This document shows positions 53,904 to 62,507 of a DNA stretch of 64,000 bases, one piece after another. How positions within the stretch are numbered: the stretch's first letter is position 1; each line of letters starts with the position of its first letter. Where the stretch lies: contig NZ_SLXD01000015.1 in the NCBI RefSeq assembly GCF_004340905.1, positions 1-64,000 on the forward strand, written 5' to 3'. Source of the DNA: Rubrivivax gelatinosus (lineage in GTDB: Bacteria; Pseudomonadota; Gammaproteobacteria; Burkholderiales; Burkholderiaceae_C). Made by a program: the position numbers and the translations under genes. Under the pieces are notes generated by a model that saw only the letters and a program-made list of their open reading frames with translations, was not told where the DNA came from and did not search any database.

Positions 53904-54155
53904 TGCCGGCTGCGGTTTCTCGGTGAACGAGGCTTGAATTTCTTTGGAGTGACCCGGACCGCCCGCCACGCGCTTTCGTCCGCCCTTCCCAGGCCTGTTT
54001 CCGGGCGAGCTCCGCCGAGGCTGCCGAACCCGGGAGTTCGGCGCCTGTCGGGGCGTGAAGGGTCATCGTGCCGGCGTCAGCCGGCACGGTTCGGACGAAC
54101 GGCCAGGGGTGCTCGGACCCTTGGCGTCAGCGAGGCTGCGGGCGGCCCGGGGCGT

Positions 54156-54335
54156 TCAGTTGTAGCCGAGCACGGCGACGTGCTCGAGCTCGGCCTCCCG
54201 GGCTTCGTCGTCGAACGGCGGGCGCTCGGCGACGCGTGCGGCGGCGGCACTGAAGCTGACCGCGCGGGATTCCCCCGCGGGTATCGCGCGGGATTTCTTG
54301 AGGGTTTTGCTGGGAATGACTTCGAGAACTTCCAT
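54156..54335 (-). CDS. 59-residue small protein of unknown function heading the citrate cluster
   Basis: A short frame with a strong GGAGGAC ribosome binding site seven bases before its ATG. The product starts MEVLEVIPSKTLKKSRAIPA, has a central Ala/Ser-rich stretch, then an acidic segment (ERPPFDDEAREAELEH) and ends VAVLGYN. It has no cysteine, signal peptide or membrane helix and I recognise no family. The basic N-terminal half and acidic C-terminal half could suit a small regulator or a modified peptide precursor, but nothing shows this. It is on the same strand as citS, 346 bp upstream, with an FNR-like site 115-130 bp before its start. An ATG 19 codons further upstream is possible but lacks a ribosome site. 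Confidence 0.6.
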   Translation of the reverse strand: MEVLEVIPSKTLKKSRAIPAGESRAVSFSAAAARVAERPPFDDEAREAELEHVAVLGYN

Positions 54336-54425
54336 GATGTCCTCCGGATCGGTTATCGGTGTGCAGTTGTCGGTTATTTCCGTGACGTTCAACTGTGCAC
54401 TCAGGGCGAATCGGAAAGTGCGCCT

Positions 54426-54466
54426 AAGTTAGCGCCCGGACGCCCGCCGGACTTGCATCAAGTCAA
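54426..54466 (-). promoter_or_regulatory. FNR-like palindrome with -10 element upstream of the small cit-cluster gene
   Basis: The perfect repeat GACTTG-CAT-CAAGTC occupies 54450-54464. Read as TTGCATCAAGTCAA (54453-54466) it matches TTGAY-N4-RTCAA with two mismatches in one half. On the minus strand TAACTT (54431-54426) follows. A start near 54419 would place the box at about -40, the class II position. The rest of the 465 bp up to eptA also holds an AT-rich stretch (54470-54520) and two TCGGTTAT copies (54349-54356, 54370-54377). Confidence 0.45.
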
Positions 54467-54736
54467 AATCCCGCCGTGGTTTTAATGGCGTTTATTTGGT
54501 TATTGCCGTCAATTCCCGCGGGCGCATCCAGGGCACTTCGGCGCCCCCGGACCGGCGCCGCCCCGGCGCGCCGCGGCAGCAGCCTCGAGCAGGAGGCGCC
54601 GGCCGCACCCGGACCGGTGGCGCGCCGCGCACGGCATGGCGCAAAACCGCAGCGGGTGTCGTGGCGGACGACGGGCACACCGGCGCGGCGCGCACCGGCT
54701 CCGGGCCGGCAGCTCACGGCGAGCGACCGGCGGCGC

Positions 54737-54754
54737 TCTTGACAACTTCTTGAC
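54737..54754 (+). promoter_or_regulatory. tandem TCTTGAC repeat upstream of eptA (PmrA-box-like)
   Basis: TCTTGAC occurs at 54737-54743 and 54748-54754, an 11-bp period (CTTGAC-N5-CTTGAC). OmpR-family regulators such as PmrA bind direct repeats with this spacing. It ends 46 bp before the eptA start. The first copy also provides a TTGACA -35 hexamer (54739-54744). Confidence 0.5.
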
Positions 54755-54800
54755 GGACGCTTCCTGAAACTGCGCAGCCTTCCGCTCATGGGATTTGCGC

Positions 54801-56498
54801 GTGTTTCCACGTCTGCTCTCCGTGCGGCTCAATCCAGTGCAGCTGGGCTGGGTCGCCGCATTCTTCTTCGCGACCTTTGGCAACCTCGTGCTGTGGCATT
54901 CGCTGTGGCACGAGATCGAGATCGACGGCCTCCATGCCCTGTTGTTCGCGCTCAGCCTGCCGGTATTTCTCCTTTGCCTCCTGAACCTGCTGCTGGCGCC
55001 CGTACTGGTTCTGCCTTATCTGCGAAAACCCTTGCTGGCGCTGCTCGTCGTCATCAGCGCGAGTTGCCAGTATTTCATGTTCGAATACTCCGTGCTGATC
55101 GACCGGAGCATGGTGCAGAACATTTTCGAAACCAGCGCGGCGGAAGTCGGCGCATACCTGTCGGCGCCGCTCGTGCTCGCCGTCTTCGTCCTCGGCGTGC
55201 TGCCTGCCGGTGCGCTGCTGGCGATTCCGACCGAAGCCGTCGGCCGCCTGCGGAACGTCGCCCTGCTGTGGCTCGCGAACCTCGGGGTGACGATCGCCGT
55301 GCTGGCGGCGGTGACCCTGGTCTTCTACAAGGACTACGCGTCACTGCTGCGCAACCACCGGCAGCTCAAGGACCAGGTGCTGCCTCTGAACTTCGTGCGC
55401 AGCACCCACGCTTATCTCAAGCGGCAGTACAGCGCGAAGTCGCAGCCCTTGCGCACCGTGGCCGAAGACGCGACGCGCCCCGCCGCGGCCGGTGGCGAAC
55501 GGCACAAGCTGGTGGTGGTCGTCGTCGGCGAAACGGCGCGCGGCCAGAACTTCCAGCTCAATGGTTATGCGCGTGCAACCAACCCGGTCCTCGCGCAACG
55601 CGGCGACGTCATCAGTTTCCGGGAGGTATCGTCGTGCGGCACCGCGACGGCGGTCTCGCTGCCCTGCATGTTTTCTCGCATGCCCCGCTCGCGATACGAC
55701 GACGTCCAGGCGGCAACCGAAGAGAACCTCCTCGACGTGTTGCAGCGAACCGGCCTGAACATACTCTGGCGAAACAACAACAACGGCGGCTGCAAAGGCC
55801 TTTGCAGCCGTGTTCCGAGCGAGGACATGCCGGCGCTGAAAGTCCCCGGGTATTGTCTCAACCAAGATGGAACCTGTTATGACGAGGTCCTCCTGGACGA
55901 TCTCGGGGCGCGCATCGACGCGATGCCGGGTGATGCGCTGATCGTCCTCCACCAGATCGGCAGCCACGGCCCGACGTATTTCGAGCGTTATCCGCCGGAA
56001 GCCGGGACCTTCCGCCCCAGCTGCGACAGCAACCAGATCCAGAAATGCAGCAACGAGGCCCTGCGCAACACCTACGACAACACCCTGGTCTACACCGACA
56101 GGATGCTCGGCAGGACCATCGACTTGCTTGAGCGCCACTCGGCAGAGCGCGACGTGGCGCTGATCTACGTCTCCGACCACGGTGAGTCGCTGGGCGAGCG
56201 CGGGATGTACCTGCACGGCACGCCCTACCTCCTCGCGCCCCGGGAGCAGACGCAGGTGCCGATGCTGATGTGGTTCTCCCCGGAGTTCCTGCGCAACGCC
56301 CGCCTCGGCATCGCCTGCCTGCGCCGGAACGCGGAGCAAGGCGCCTACAGCCACGACAACCTCTACCACTCGCTGCTCGGCCTGTTCGCCGTGCAGACCC
56401 GGGTCTACGAACCCGAGCTGGACCTCTTTGCCGCCTGCCGCGAGCCGGGCCCGGCTTCCCTGCCGCAGTTGGCCGGCGGCGAGGGCATCCGACCGTGA
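54801..56498 (+). CDS. eptA: lipid A phosphoethanolamine transferase
   Basis: A 565-residue inner-membrane enzyme of the EptA/PmrC family. Five hydrophobic helices lie in the first 180 residues, followed by a periplasmic alkaline phosphatase-fold domain. The catalytic Thr245 is in VGETARGQN, the metal ligands include YVSDHGESLGE, and the disulfide cysteines are in SSCGTATAVSLPCMF and NNGGCKGLC. It adds phosphoethanolamine to lipid A and lowers binding of cationic peptides such as polymyxin. The GTG at 54801 is chosen because GGGA lies seven bases upstream; a TTG two codons earlier is too close to that site. A PmrAB-like pair is convergent downstream. Confidence 0.93.
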   Translation: MFPRLLSVRLNPVQLGWVAAFFFATFGNLVLWHSLWHEIEIDGLHALLFALSLPVFLLCLLNLLLAPVLVLPYLRKPLLALLVVISASCQYFMFEYSVLIDRSMVQNIFETSAAEVGAYLSAPLVLAVFVLGVLPAGALLAIPTEAVGRLRNVALLWLANLGVTIAVLAAVTLVFYKDYASLLRNHRQLKDQVLPLNFVRSTHAYLKRQYSAKSQPLRTVAEDATRPAAAGGERHKLVVVVVGETARGQNFQLNGYARATNPVLAQRGDVISFREVSSCGTATAVSLPCMFSRMPRSRYDDVQAATEENLLDVLQRTGLNILWRNNNNGGCKGLCSRVPSEDMPALKVPGYCLNQDGTCYDEVLLDDLGARIDAMPGDALIVLHQIGSHGPTYFERYPPEAGTFRPSCDSNQIQKCSNEALRNTYDNTLVYTDRMLGRTIDLLERHSAERDVALIYVSDHGESLGERGMYLHGTPYLLAPREQTQVPMLMWFSPEFLRNARLGIACLRRNAEQGAYSHDNLYHSLLGLFAVQTRVYEPELDLFAACREPGPASLPQLAGGEGIRP

Positions 56499-56527
56499 AA
56501 TGAGCGCACGCGCGCCGCCTGGCCGGC

Positions 56528-57760
56528 CTACGCCGCGGCCGACATCGTCAGCGTGAAGCTGCTGCCCTGGTCCGAACTCTCGACCCGCATGCACCAGCCC
56601 AGATGCTCGACGATGCGCTGCACGATGGACAGACCCAGCCCTTCGCCGCTTTGGCGCGCGCCCGACACGAAGCGCTGGAACTGCTGCGGGTCGAGGGTGG
56701 GCGGCAGGCCCGGGCCGGTGTCGGAGATCACCAGCGTCGTCCCCCGCTGCACGATGCGCACCTCGCCTTCGTCGGTGTACTGACAGGCGTTGCGCAGCAG
56801 GTTCCAGATGACGCTTCGTGCCAGCTCGGCATGGGTGTGCACCCGGCTGTCCAGCGGCACGTCGACGAGCAGCCGCACCGGCTTGTCCGCCAGCCAGGGC
56901 TGGCAGCGCGCCCTGCACTCCTCGATCAGCGGGCGCAGGGCGACCTCGGTCCTGGCCAGGGTCTGCGGGTCGCGCGAGAGCAGCAGCAGACAGGCGAGCT
57001 GGCGCTGCATCTCCTGCACCGTGCGCACGATGCGCTCGGCGCTGGCCCTCAGATGGCTGTCGGCGGGCAACTGGTGCAAGACGGTCTCCGCAGCGCCGCC
57101 GATGATCGCCAGCGGCGTGCGCAGCTCGTGGCTGGCATCCCCGGCAAAACAGCGTTCACGTTGCAGGAACTGCTCCAGTTCGTCGCTGTGGCGGGCAAAC
57201 GCGCGGGCCAGCACGCCGATCTCGTCGCTCGCATCCTGGAACGGCAGAGGTTTGTGCTTGTTCTGCACGGCCTCGGCCAGGCGGGTGATCGGCGCGATGA
57301 CACGCGCCGAGGTCTTTCGCCCGATCCAGAACGCACACAGGATGCACGACAGGATCACCAGCAGGGCGTAGGCGTCGATGACGTGCTCGAGATACGCGTA
57401 GTGCTCGCCGTCGTGCAGCAGGTAGTAGCGCCGGCCCTCGAGCTCGAACACCTGCAGATGCCAGGCCTCGGGCAGTTGCAGCGGGTGGTAGCCGGGCGCA
57501 TAGGCGCGCAGCGCCGGTGGCACGGTCTGAACGTCGTAGAACTTGCTGCCCGCCGAAATGCCCGGAGCGGCGCCTTGGGCGATGTCCGCCCGCAGGCGCC
57601 GAACCTCGTCGTGCAGGCTCTGCGAGATCACGTACGCGCGCAGATCGTCGTAGTCGAGCTGCTCCGCCGCGACGACGAACGCCATGACCGCCACCATCAG
57701 CAGCACGAACGACACGGTGATGCGCGTGCGCAGCGTCATGGGGCGCCAGCCGAGAGCCAC
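56528..57760 (-). CDS. sensor histidine kinase, PmrB/QseC-like
   Basis: A 410-residue kinase. Helices at about 13-31 and 130-148 enclose a periplasmic domain of about 98 residues. A HAMP-like linker follows, then the H-box with His211 in DASHELRTPLAII, the N-box NLLRNACQYT, and glycine boxes DTGPGLPP and SGEGLGLSIV. It is 23 bp downstream of an OmpR-type regulator on the same strand and faces eptA end to end. A role in envelope stress or metal and peptide sensing is inferred from eptA; the ligand is unknown. Confidence 0.93.
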   Translation of the reverse strand: MALGWRPMTLRTRITVSFVLLMVAVMAFVVAAEQLDYDDLRAYVISQSLHDEVRRLRADIAQGAAPGISAGSKFYDVQTVPPALRAYAPGYHPLQLPEAWHLQVFELEGRRYYLLHDGEHYAYLEHVIDAYALLVILSCILCAFWIGRKTSARVIAPITRLAEAVQNKHKPLPFQDASDEIGVLARAFARHSDELEQFLQRERCFAGDASHELRTPLAIIGGAAETVLHQLPADSHLRASAERIVRTVQEMQRQLACLLLLSRDPQTLARTEVALRPLIEECRARCQPWLADKPVRLLVDVPLDSRVHTHAELARSVIWNLLRNACQYTDEGEVRIVQRGTTLVISDTGPGLPPTLDPQQFQRFVSGARQSGEGLGLSIVQRIVEHLGWCMRVESSDQGSSFTLTMSAAA

Positions 57761-57783
57761 GATGCCTCCGTTTTCTTCGTCGA

Positions 57784-58479
57784 TCAGTGCCGGCCGGGTG
57801 CCGGCGCCTGGGTCAGGCGCCAGCCGATGCCGTGCACGGTTTCTATCAGTGCCGGCGTGAACTTCTTGTCAAGCTGCTGCCGCAGGTCGTGAACGTGGGT
57901 GCGCAAGGCGCCGCTTTCGGGCGGCTGGTCGCCCCACAGGAGGTATTCCAGTGCCTGCTTCTTGACCACGTCCGGCGCGGCGCGCACCAGGCTCAGCAGG
58001 AGTTTGTGCGTGGTGGGCGTCAGCGCGATGGTTCGTCCCTGGCGCGAGGCCTGGGGCACGCGGGTGTCCACCTTCAAGTCCTCCCAGACCAGCGTGCCCT
58101 GCACCTGCCGTCCCTGGGCACGGCGCACCAGCGCCTTGATGCGGGCGTCCAGCTCCATCAGCGAGAAGGGCTTGACCAGATAGTCGTCGGCGCCCAGCGC
58201 AAAACCCTCGATGCGGTCTTCGACCGGGTCGCGAGCGGTCAGCATCAGCACCGGCACGGGATTCTGGAACTCCTCCCGCAGCCTGCGGCACAGCGTCATG
58301 CCGTCCAGCCGCGGCAGCATCAGGTCCAGCAGGACCGCGTCGTAATCGTTGCGTGTCGCCATGCGCAGGCCGGCAAGGCCATCGCGCGCGTCATCCAGCA
58401 CGTAACCCAGGGGTTCGAAGAAACCGTAGAGATTGGCGACCAGCTCGGGGTTGTCTTCGATGATCAGCAGGCGTGTCAT
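57784..58479 (-). CDS. OmpR-family response regulator (PmrA-like)
   Basis: A 231-residue regulator. The receiver has EDN at 8-10, phosphoacceptor Asp52 in AVLLDLMLPRLDG, and the conserved Lys in DDYLVKPFS. The winged-helix DNA-binding domain covers about 130-225 (LTPTTHKLLLSLVRAAPDVV, LRTHVHDLRQQLD, IETVHGIGWRL). It precedes the kinase by 23 bp. OmpR-type dimers bind direct repeats; the tandem TCTTGAC before eptA is a likely target. Confidence 0.94.
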   Translation of the reverse strand: MTRLLIIEDNPELVANLYGFFEPLGYVLDDARDGLAGLRMATRNDYDAVLLDLMLPRLDGMTLCRRLREEFQNPVPVLMLTARDPVEDRIEGFALGADDYLVKPFSLMELDARIKALVRRAQGRQVQGTLVWEDLKVDTRVPQASRQGRTIALTPTTHKLLLSLVRAAPDVVKKQALEYLLWGDQPPESGALRTHVHDLRQQLDKKFTPALIETVHGIGWRLTQAPAPGRH

Positions 58480-58537
58480 GGGTCATCGGGGGTTGGGCGC
58501 CGAGAACGGTCGATGCGGGCGATCCGCGAGACCGAAC

Positions 58538-59182
58538 TCAGGGTGCAGCCGCCGCGCCGGCCGCCGCGGCCTTGGCCGCCTCGACCCTGGCCGCCTCGAT
58601 GTCCGCACACCGCTCCTCGCCGCCGCAGACGCGGCTGCGCACGTAGCGCTGCACGAGGACGAAGAAGCGGTCGTAGAAGCTGCCGGCCGGGATCGTCAGG
58701 CTGCCGACCTTGACCAGCGAGTCGTCCGACGAGGACAGCGGGATCGACAGCGAGCCCACCGGCAGCCCGACGCTGGCCGAAGACGAGGCCTTCTTCAGCG
58801 CGTAACGGTCCTGCACGGCGTTGACGAAAGCCGTCGTCGAGGCCTTGTCGAAGGGATCCGGCGCACAGGTCACGGTGAAGGTGATCTGCACGTGGATGTC
58901 GCCGTCGGGCTGGAAGCGCTTGTTGCCGACGACGAGTTCGGGCGTCGCCGAGGTGACGACGTAGCCCTGGCTCAGCAGCGCCAGCCGCGAGGCCTCGCAG
59001 GTCGTCGGCGCGTCGGCCTCGAACTGGCGCGAATAGGTCTCGTCGGACTTGAAGTGCTCGTTCTGGTAGACCGTGGTGGCGATCTTGTTCGGGGTGCTGC
59101 AGCCGGCGACGGCGGCTGCGAGCAGCATCGTGGCGAAGGCCCCGGCCCGACGGCGGGCCGGCAGCGGCGAATACATGGTCAT
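58538..59182 (-). CDS. DUF2242 lipoprotein
   Basis: A 214-residue lipoprotein. The signal peptide ends in the lipobox AVAGC (Cys at about residue 28). The body has EHFKSDETYSRQFEADAPTTCEASRLALLSQGYVV and VGNKRFQPDGDIHVQITFTV, then VGSLTIPAGSFYDRFFVLVQRYV, as in DUF2242 proteins. The tail is an Ala-rich stretch. The function is unknown. Two start codons two residues apart are possible. It is divergent from the alcohol dehydrogenase gene. Confidence 0.88.
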   Translation of the reverse strand: MTMYSPLPARRRAGAFATMLLAAAVAGCSTPNKIATTVYQNEHFKSDETYSRQFEADAPTTCEASRLALLSQGYVVTSATPELVVGNKRFQPDGDIHVQITFTVTCAPDPFDKASTTAFVNAVQDRYALKKASSSASVGLPVGSLSIPLSSSDDSLVKVGSLTIPAGSFYDRFFVLVQRYVRSRVCGGEERCADIEAARVEAAKAAAAGAAAAP

Positions 59183-59320
59183 CGTGGTCAAACGTCCCCG
59201 CACGGCGATCGGTTGTCCCGACCGGGACGCGGGCTCGCCTCGGCCGCTATCGTACGGGTGCCGCGTGACGGCCCCGCCGACCGTGGCCCCATCCGCCCCA
59301 CCCTCGCACCAGGAGCCGCC

Positions 59321-60370
59321 ATGCCCACGATCCAGGCCTATGCCGCGCAGGACGCCAGCGCCCCGCTCGGCGCGTTCACGATCGAACGCCGCGAACCCGG
59401 CCCCGAGGACGTGCAGATCCGCATCCTCTGGTGCGGTGTCTGCCACTCCGACCTGCACACCGCGCGCAACGAGTGGAAGAACACGCTCTACCCCTCGGTG
59501 CCCGGCCACGAGATCGTCGGCCGCGTCAGCGCCGTCGGCTCGGCGGTGACGAAGTTCAAGGTCGGCGACCTGGCCGGCGTCGGCTGCATGGTCGACAGCT
59601 GCGGCCACTGCCCGTCCTGCGCCGAAGGCGAGGAGCAGTACTGCGACAGCGGCTTCACCGGCACCTACAACGGACCGGTGTTCGGCGGCGAGAACACCTT
59701 CGGCGGCTACTCGCAGAGCATCGTCGTCAGGCAGTCCTTCGTGCTGCGCATCGGCCACCCCGAGTCGCAACTGGCCGGCGTCGCGCCGCTGCTGTGCGCC
59801 GGCATCACGACCTGGTCGCCGCTGCGCCAGTGGGAGGCCGGCCCGGGCAGGAAGGTCGGCATCGTCGGCCTGGGCGGCCTGGGCCACATGGGCGTCAAGC
59901 TCGCGCACGCGCTGGGTGCGCACGTCGTGCTGTTCACCACCTCGCCGGACAAGATCGCCGACGGCCATCGCCTGGGCGCCGATGAAGTCGTGGTCTCGAA
60001 GGACCCGGAGCAGATGCGCCGCCAGGCCGGCCGGCTGGACTTCATCCTCAACACGGTGGCCGCGCCGCACGACCTGAACGCCTTCCTCGCGCTGCTCAAG
60101 CGCGACGGCACGATGACGCTGGTCGGTGCACCGGCCGAGCGCCACCCCTCGCCCGACGTCTTCGCGCTGATCTTCAAGCGCCGCCGCCTGGGCGGCTCGC
60201 TGATCGGCGGCATCCGCGAGACGCAGCAGATGCTGGACTTCTGCGCCCAGCACGGCATCGTCAGCGACACCGAGACGATCCGCATGGACCAGATCAACAC
60301 CGCCTACGAGCGCATGCTCAGGAGCGACGTGCGCTACCGCTTCGTCGTCGACATGGCGACGCTGGGCTGA
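59321..60370 (+). CDS. zinc-dependent NAD(P) alcohol dehydrogenase (YahK/cinnamyl alcohol dehydrogenase type)
   Basis: A 349-residue medium-chain dehydrogenase. Catalytic zinc ligands are Cys38 in LWCGVCHSDLH, His63 in PGHEIVG and a downstream Cys in LLCAGITTWSP. Structural zinc is held by the CGHCPSCAEGEEQYC cluster. The cofactor loop is VGIVGLGGLGHMGVKLAHALG. Enzymes of this group reduce a wide range of aldehydes with NADPH. AGGAG precedes the ATG. No operon partner is seen. Confidence 0.94.
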   Translation: MPTIQAYAAQDASAPLGAFTIERREPGPEDVQIRILWCGVCHSDLHTARNEWKNTLYPSVPGHEIVGRVSAVGSAVTKFKVGDLAGVGCMVDSCGHCPSCAEGEEQYCDSGFTGTYNGPVFGGENTFGGYSQSIVVRQSFVLRIGHPESQLAGVAPLLCAGITTWSPLRQWEAGPGRKVGIVGLGGLGHMGVKLAHALGAHVVLFTTSPDKIADGHRLGADEVVVSKDPEQMRRQAGRLDFILNTVAAPHDLNAFLALLKRDGTMTLVGAPAERHPSPDVFALIFKRRRLGGSLIGGIRETQQMLDFCAQHGIVSDTETIRMDQINTAYERMLRSDVRYRFVVDMATLG

Positions 60371-60376
60371 CAGCGT

Positions 60377-62389
60377 TCAGCGCCCGGCGGCACGTGCCCT
60401 GGCGCGCCAGAAGCCGGCGTCGATCTCCTGCTCCGCGCCGGTGCGCTCGTTGGCCAGCCAGAAACGGCTGCCGTCGGGCGCGATGCGTTGCACCTCGCCG
60501 ACGTGGCGCCCGGCGCGCACACGCCGGCCGGCGATGCCGGCCGGGAAGTCCGGCGCGCGCGCCAGCTCCAGCAGGTCGGCCGCCTCGCGCGTGTCGCCGG
60601 CCAGGCGCAGCCGGCGCACGATCGGCGCCAGCAGCGGGTTGGCGCGGTCGGCCGGCGACAGCCACAGCATCACCTTGGCCTGGGCGCGGCTCAGCGCGAC
60701 GTTGACCAGGCGCGCCGCTTCCTCGGTCTGCAGAAAGGGCTGGCCGCCGTCGGCCGGGTCGAACAGCACCGCGGCGGCCTCGCTGCCCTGGGCCCGGTGC
60801 ACGGTGCTGACGCGCACGCCGGCCACGCCGGCGGCTTCCAGCCGTTGACGGATCAGCGCGCGCTGGGCGCGAAACGGCGTCAGCACGACGATCTCGTGCG
60901 CCTGCCAGGTACCGCCGGCCAGCGCGTCGGCCACCAGCGCGACGATCGCCTCGGCCGACTCGGGCCGCACCGGCCCGCGCCAGGCCGCCGACCAGCCGCC
61001 GTCGCGCGCCACCGGCTCGACGTGCACGTGAACGTCCTCGCCGGCCGGACCCAGCACGCGCCGGCGCGCCGCCTGCCAGCCGGGCGAGGCCTCGGCGTCG
61101 GCGGCGACACGCAGCGCACCGTCGTAATAGAGGTCGCCGACCAGCGCGCCGATCGCCGCGGCCATGCGCGACTGCTCGTCCAGCAGCACGACCGAAGGCG
61201 AGCGCCGCGGCATCGCCGCGAACGGCGAACGCCCCAGCCAGCGCCGCGCCTCGCGCTCGGGCGCACGCTGCACCGGCGACAGCTGGCTCGGGTCGCCGGC
61301 GAACAGGCAGCGCCTGCCCAGCGGCATCAGCGCCAGCGCCTGGGCCAGCGGCACCTGGCTGGCCTCGTCGAAGACGATCAGCTCGAACGGCGGCGCGCCG
61401 TCGTCGGCCAGTTCACGCAAGGTCTTCAGCGTCGCGACGGCGCGCGCCGTCGTCATCGCCGCCAGCCGGCTGGCGCGCAGCACGGCCAGCGAGGCGGCCC
61501 GAAGCTCGTTGCGCAGCTCGGCGACGCGCCGGCTCCAGGCCTCCAGCGCTTCCAGGTCGCGCGCCGGGGGGCGTTCGGACTCGGCACGCGCCAGGCGGGC
61601 CAGCAGCGCCCGGTCGGCGTTCGGGATCAGGTGCTCGCGGCCTTCGTACAGCGCCGGGTTGAAGCGCGTGCCGAGGCGGCGCACTGTCTCGCGCCAGCGT
61701 TCGCGGCGGCCCTTCTCCAGCGCCTTGTCGACGGCAACGGTGGCCAGGTCGACGGCCTGGTTGGTCGTCGACAGCAGCAGCACACGCGCTTCGGGCTCGG
61801 CGTCCAGCGTCTCGGCCAGCAGCACGCCCAGCGTCGTCGTCTTGCCGGTGCCCGGCGGGCCCCAGAGAAAGCTGCCGGTCCAGCGAGGCAGCGCCAGCGC
61901 CTGGCGCTGGGCCGCGCGCAGCCAGCGAAACGGCGCGCCGGTCAGCGCCGGCGCGGCGGTCTCGGCCGGCCGGGACAGCACGGCCTCGCATTCGAGGGCC
62001 CGCGCCGCCCACTCGCCGTCGTCCCAGGCGGCGACCAGCGCGTCGAGGAAACGCGGCGGGTAGACGCGGATCAGCCGCCCCGGCCCGGGCGGCGGACCGC
62101 TGGCGTTGTGCAGGATCAGCTGGTCGTCCTCGACGACGACCGCCAGCACCGCGGCAGCGCCCTTGTGCGGCTCGCCCCACCAGGCCGAGGCGCCGTCCAG
62201 GCTCTCGTCGAGCAGCGCCTGCGCCGAGGCGGCACCCGGCCGCTGGCCCTCGGCATAGACGTAGCCGGCCTCGAGCGTGACGCGCCACAGCGCGCCGTCG
62301 CGCTCCAGGCGCTCGACCTTGAAGTCGAAGTAGGACGGCGTGGCGGCCTGTTCGGCGGCCAGCGCGGCGCGGATCTCGGCAAGACTCAT
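60377..62389 (-). CDS. superfamily 1 DNA/RNA helicase, AAA_11/AAA_12 type
   Basis: A 670-residue protein. An N-terminal region of about 160 residues precedes the Q-like motif and Walker A GPPGTGKTTT (177-186). Walker B reads LIVFDEASQVPLAQ, motif III is LFAGDPSQLSPV, and C-terminal helicase motifs include VLTPFRAQRALIRQRL, VSTVHRAQGSEAAAVLFD and LVNVALSRAQAKVMLW. It resembles Upf1/Dna2-type bacterial helicases of unclear role in DNA or RNA metabolism. It is convergent with the alcohol dehydrogenase and divergent from the lipocalin. Confidence 0.93.
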   Translation of the reverse strand: MSLAEIRAALAAEQAATPSYFDFKVERLERDGALWRVTLEAGYVYAEGQRPGAASAQALLDESLDGASAWWGEPHKGAAAVLAVVVEDDQLILHNASGPPPGPGRLIRVYPPRFLDALVAAWDDGEWAARALECEAVLSRPAETAAPALTGAPFRWLRAAQRQALALPRWTGSFLWGPPGTGKTTTLGVLLAETLDAEPEARVLLLSTTNQAVDLATVAVDKALEKGRRERWRETVRRLGTRFNPALYEGREHLIPNADRALLARLARAESERPPARDLEALEAWSRRVAELRNELRAASLAVLRASRLAAMTTARAVATLKTLRELADDGAPPFELIVFDEASQVPLAQALALMPLGRRCLFAGDPSQLSPVQRAPEREARRWLGRSPFAAMPRRSPSVVLLDEQSRMAAAIGALVGDLYYDGALRVAADAEASPGWQAARRRVLGPAGEDVHVHVEPVARDGGWSAAWRGPVRPESAEAIVALVADALAGGTWQAHEIVVLTPFRAQRALIRQRLEAAGVAGVRVSTVHRAQGSEAAAVLFDPADGGQPFLQTEEAARLVNVALSRAQAKVMLWLSPADRANPLLAPIVRRLRLAGDTREAADLLELARAPDFPAGIAGRRVRAGRHVGEVQRIAPDGSRFWLANERTGAEQEIDAGFWRARARAAGR

Positions 62390-62507
62390 GCGGTGGGCGA
62401 CGGCGGCAGGCGCGCCGGCGGCACGCTGCGGGGGCGCGATTGTTCCTCAGTGCGGCCGTTGACGGCGATCCAGCACGGGAACCGGGCCCTCGGCGATGAT
62501 CCCGCCG

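Noticed and set aside
53806-54087. A 93-codon minus-strand frame upstream of citS
   Set aside because: It overlaps the citS start and ribosome site and its product is low-complexity with no ribosome site of its own.
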